In this document: positions 3,715-5,653 of the stretch, one piece after another | Layout: each line of letters begins with the position of its first letter | Numbering within the stretch: the stretch's first letter is position 1 | NCBI GenBank assembly: GCA_023412435.1 | Contig: JAEYNS010000341.1 | Location: forward strand, 1 to 5,653 | Direction of reading: 5' to 3' | DNA length: 5,653 bases | Source of the DNA: Actinomycetes bacterium | GTDB taxonomy: Bacteria; Actinomycetota; Actinomycetes; Propionibacteriales; Propionibacteriaceae | Notes under the pieces: model-generated | Databases searched by the model: none | What the model was told of the DNA's origin: nothing | Seen by the model: only the letters and a program-made list of their open reading frames with translations | Made by a program: the position numbers and the translations under genes

Positions 3715-4719
3715 ATGCTCATCGCACAGCGTCCGATCCTGTCCGAAGAGGTGGTCGAGGAGTTCCGGTCCCGGTTCGTCATCGAGCCGCTGGAGCCGGG
3801 CTTCGGCTACACCCTCGGCAACTCGCTGCGTCGCACCCTGCTGTCGTCCATCCCGGGCGCGGCCGTCACCAGCATCAAGATCGAGGGCAACCAGCACGAG
3901 TTCTCCACAGTCGAGGGCGTGGTGGAGGATGTCACCGAGATCGTCTTGAACCTCAAGCAGTTGGTGCTCTCCTCCGAGGAGGACGAGCCGGTGGTCATGT
4001 ACCTGCGCAAGTCGGGTGCGGGTGCCGTGACCGCCGCCGACATCGCCCCGCCGGCCGGGGTCGAGATCCACAACCCCGACCTCCACATCGCGACCCTCAA
4101 CGACTCGGGCAAGCTCGAGATGGAGCTTGTCGTCGAGCGGGGTCGTGGCTACGTGTCGGCCGTCCAGAACAAGAACCCGGACGCCGAGATCGGCCGGATC
4201 CCCGTGGACTCGATCTACAGCCCGGTGCTCAAGGTTACCTACAAGGTGGAGGCCACCCGCGTTGAGCAGCGGACGGACTTCGACCGCCTGATCGTCGACG
4301 TCGAGACCAAGTCCTCGATCCTGCCGCGCGATGCCGTCGCGTCGGCGGGCAAGACCCTTGTGGAGCTGTTCGGGCTGGCCCGTGAGCTCAACGCCGACGC
4401 CGAGGGCATCGAGATCGGCCCGTCGCCGGTCGACGAGCAGATGGCTGCCGACCTGGCGCTGCCGGTCGAGGAGCTCAAGCTCACCATGCGCTCGTACAAC
4501 TGCCTCAAGCGCGAGGGCATCCACACCGTCAGCGAGCTGGTCTCCCGCTCCGAGCAGGACCTGCTGGACATCCGCAACTTCGGCTCCAAGTCGATCGAGG
4601 AGGTCAAGCTGCGGCTGCACGAGATGGGCCTCTCGCTGAAGGACAGCGCCCCGGGGTTCGACCCGCTGGCCGCCCTTGGTCGCTATGACGCGACCGACGA
4701 CTTCGACGATCAGTACTGA
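3715..4719 (+). CDS. rpoA: DNA-directed RNA polymerase subunit alpha
   Basis: This encodes 334 residues, a normal bacterial alpha. Alpha dimerises first and recruits beta and beta-prime; its C-terminal domain binds UP elements and activators. Residues 1-230 form the N-terminal assembly domain, with [20 protein letters not shown] (24-43) as the dimer signature. A linker around 231-248 leads to the C-terminal domain (about 249-310). There, R259, N262, C263, G290, K292, S293 and E296 match E. coli R265, N268, C269, G296, K298, S299 and E302, so the DNA-contact surface is intact. The end [19 protein letters not shown] is acidic, as in other actinobacteria. The gene follows rpsD after an 85-nt gap holding a strong hairpin, and is followed by rplQ after 26 nt. 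Confidence 0.99.
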   Translation: MLIAQRPILSEEVVEEFRSRFVIEPLEPGFGYTLGNSLRRTLLSSIPGAAVTSIKIEGNQHEFSTVEGVVEDVTEIVLNLKQLVLSSEEDEPVVMYLRKSGAGAVTAADIAPPAGVEIHNPDLHIATLNDSGKLEMELVVERGRGYVSAVQNKNPDAEIGRIPVDSIYSPVLKVTYKVEATRVEQRTDFDRLIVDVETKSSILPRDAVASAGKTLVELFGLARELNADAEGIEIGPSPVDEQMAADLALPVEELKLTMRSYNCLKREGIHTVSELVSRSEQDLLDIRNFGSKSIEEVKLRLHEMGLSLKDSAPGFDPLAALGRYDATDDFDDQY

Positions 4720-4745
4720 TCAACCCACATCAGGAGAACACGACA

Positions 4746-5345
4746 ATGCCACAGCCCACGAAGGGCCCCCGTTTCGGCGGTAGCCCCGCCCACCAGCGGA
4801 TCATCCTCGCCAACCTGGCCACCCAGCTGTTCCAGCACGGGAAGATCACCACCACCGAGGCCAAGGCGAAGCGCCTGCAGCCGCTGGCGGAGCGGCTGAT
4901 CAGCAAGGCCAAGCGGGGCGACCTGCACAACCGGCGGCTGGTGCTGCAGACGGTGACCGACAAGGGCGTGGTGCACGTCCTGTTCACCGAGATCGCGCCG
5001 AAGCTCGCCGAGCGCGAGGGTGGCTACACCCGGATCACGAAGATCGGGCCGCGCAAGGGCGACAACGCCCCGATGGCGGTCATCGAGATCGTGACCGAGT
5101 CGGTGGAGGATTCCCGCAAGGCCAAGGCGAAGGGCAGCGCCAAGAAGGCCGAGCCGGACAAGAAGGCGCCGGCCGCCAAGAAGACCAAGAAGGCTGAGGA
5201 GACCGCCGCGGTCGAGGCTGTCGCCGACGAGACCGCATCCGAGGAGGCCGCCGCTGAGGAGGTCGCCGCCGAGGAGCCCGCCGCCCAGGAGGAGGCCGCA
5301 GAGGCCGCCGGCGAGGGCGACGAGGCCCCGGACGCCAAGGCCTGA
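4746..5345 (+). CDS. rplQ: 50S ribosomal protein L17 (bL17) with long charged tail
   Basis: This encodes 199 residues. L17 binds 23S rRNA near the peptide exit tunnel. The core at about residues 1-120 is standard: [20 protein letters not shown] (4-23), [19 protein letters not shown] (28-46), a helix with [17 protein letters not shown] (48-64), and [20 protein letters not shown] (93-112). The basic core is followed by a Lys/Ala-rich stretch (about 124-149) and then a Glu/Ala-rich acidic tail (150-199), likely disordered. Actinobacterial L17 proteins often carry such tails; 199 residues is long compared with about 120-130 in E. coli. AGGAGA lies 8 nt before the ATG. It is the last gene of the operon, with a strong hairpin terminator 23 nt after the stop codon. 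Confidence 0.98.
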   Translation: MPQPTKGPRFGGSPAHQRIILANLATQLFQHGKITTTEAKAKRLQPLAERLISKAKRGDLHNRRLVLQTVTDKGVVHVLFTEIAPKLAEREGGYTRITKIGPRKGDNAPMAVIEIVTESVEDSRKAKAKGSAKKAEPDKKAPAAKKTKKAEETAAVEAVADETASEEAAAEEVAAEEPAAQEEAAEAAGEGDEAPDAKA

Positions 5346-5360
5346 CCTCTGGTCTGACAC

Positions 5361-5403
5361 CGCTGACAGCGCCGCCCGTCCGTTGACGGGCGGCGCAGTG
5401 GCG
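5361..5403 (+). terminator. Intrinsic-type terminator of the ribosomal/rpoA operon
   Basis: GCGCCGCCCGTC (5369-5380) and GACGGGCGGCGC (5385-5396) form a perfect 12-bp stem with a CGTT loop. AC/GT and CGC/GCG pairs extend the base after a mismatch and a short bulge. No T-run follows, which is common for actinobacterial terminators. It is the strongest hairpin in the window and stands 23 nt after the rplQ stop. Confidence 0.88.
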
Positions 5404-5476
5404 TCTGGTGGCAAAGCTTCCGCTTTCGGCTGCGGCGGGCTGTCCCGCGCGAGGCGGTGTGGGCGATGATCCCTGC

Positions 5477-5653
5477 ATGGGGGGAGAACGCCTGACCTTG
5501 TCGATCAGTGGTGAGCTGGCCGAGGCGATCCGCACGGCAGCCGGTGCAGCCGGGGTGAGCCCCGCGCAGTGGGTGGGCGCAGTGGTGTCCGAGCGGCTGG
5601 CCGGTGAGGGCCGGCAGCCCGCGCCGCCAGCCGCTCGGTGGCCCGAGCAGGAC
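5477..5653 (+). CDS. Probable ribbon-helix-helix DNA-binding protein (partial)
   Basis: An open frame of 59 codons runs from ATG 5477 off the window without a stop. It reads MGGERLTLSISGELAEAIRT, then an Ala-rich turn and VSPAQWVGAVVSERLAGE, then a Pro/Ala-rich stretch. A short beta strand (RLTLSIS, residues 5-11), a helix (12-25), a turn at AGVSP and a second helix (29-42) match the CopG/Arc-type ribbon-helix-helix fold. Such proteins bind DNA as dimers and are often antitoxins or plasmid-type repressors. A toxin gene downstream would support that, but it lies outside the window. The start is uncertain: an in-frame GTG at 5459 has GAGG 4 nt upstream, and an in-frame TTG at 5498 follows a GGGGGAG. 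No clear promoter is seen in the 73 nt after the terminator. The terminator separates it from rplQ. Confidence 0.55.
   Translation, partial: MGGERLTLSISGELAEAIRTAAGAAGVSPAQWVGAVVSERLAGEGRQPAPPAARWPEQD

Noticed and set aside
3676..4620. Antisense open frame of 314 codons opposite rpoA
   Set aside because: Shadow of rpoA third-position bias; low-complexity Leu/Asp/Val/Gly composition and no ribosome binding site.
4710..5414. Antisense open frame opposite rplQ that reads Gly/Leu-rich repeats
   Set aside because: The repeats are only the reverse complement of the Glu/Ala-rich L17 tail; it also runs through the terminator hairpin.
5413..5448. Small hairpins AAAGC/GCTTT and GCGGG/CCCGC after the terminator
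   Set aside because: Five-bp stems without further context; may only add to the termination region.

Overview
The window comes from a high-GC Gram-positive (actinomycete-type) chromosome. The evidence is the G/C-rich third codon positions, the GTG starts, a TTGGTG-N18-TAGACT promoter, hairpin terminators without U-tracts, and ribosomal proteins of actinobacterial type: a cysteine-free S4, an L17 with a long Lys/Ala then Glu/Ala tail, and an alpha subunit starting MLIAQRP. From general knowledge, the model Streptomyces genomes keep rpsD away from this cluster, so a non-Streptomyces actinomycete is more likely. I cannot name the genus.

Left part (1-1264, all minus strand): a probable four-gene operon reading leftwards. 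It encodes a PadR-family repressor, a small HAAS/DUF1700-like protein with one membrane helix (overlapping padR by 8 nt), an unrecognised four-helix membrane protein, and the first 40 residues of an MDR-family (quinone oxidoreductase-like) dehydrogenase cut by the window edge. A long imperfect palindrome lies over the padR promoter and leader and is the likely autoregulatory operator.

Middle and right part (1395-5403, plus strand): infA-rpmJ-rpsM-rpsK-rpsD-rpoA-rplQ, the actinobacterial counterpart of the end of the spc operon plus the alpha operon. A sigma-70/HrdB-like promoter precedes infA and a 12-bp perfect hairpin terminator follows rplQ. The products are initiation factor IF-1, ribosomal proteins L36, S13, S11, S4 and L17, and the RNA polymerase alpha subunit. 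These genes look complete and ordinary.

The least explained part is the 269-nt gene-free stretch between rpmJ and rpsM (1899-2167). It holds a row of hairpins, two tandem 20-bp repeats (one carrying a C(UUCG)G tetraloop), a possible pseudoknot, and a 7-bp pairing with the bases directly before the rpsM start codon. It is a candidate cis-regulatory leader for the S13-S11-S4-alpha-L17 block. The role is inferred, and S4 would be the natural ligand by analogy with the E. coli alpha operon.

Right edge (5404-5653): after the terminator an open frame starts at about 5477 and runs off the window. It has the strand-helix-helix pattern of a ribbon-helix-helix DNA-binding protein. It stands where truA is often found in actinobacteria. 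No RNA genes, insertion sequences or CRISPR arrays were seen.
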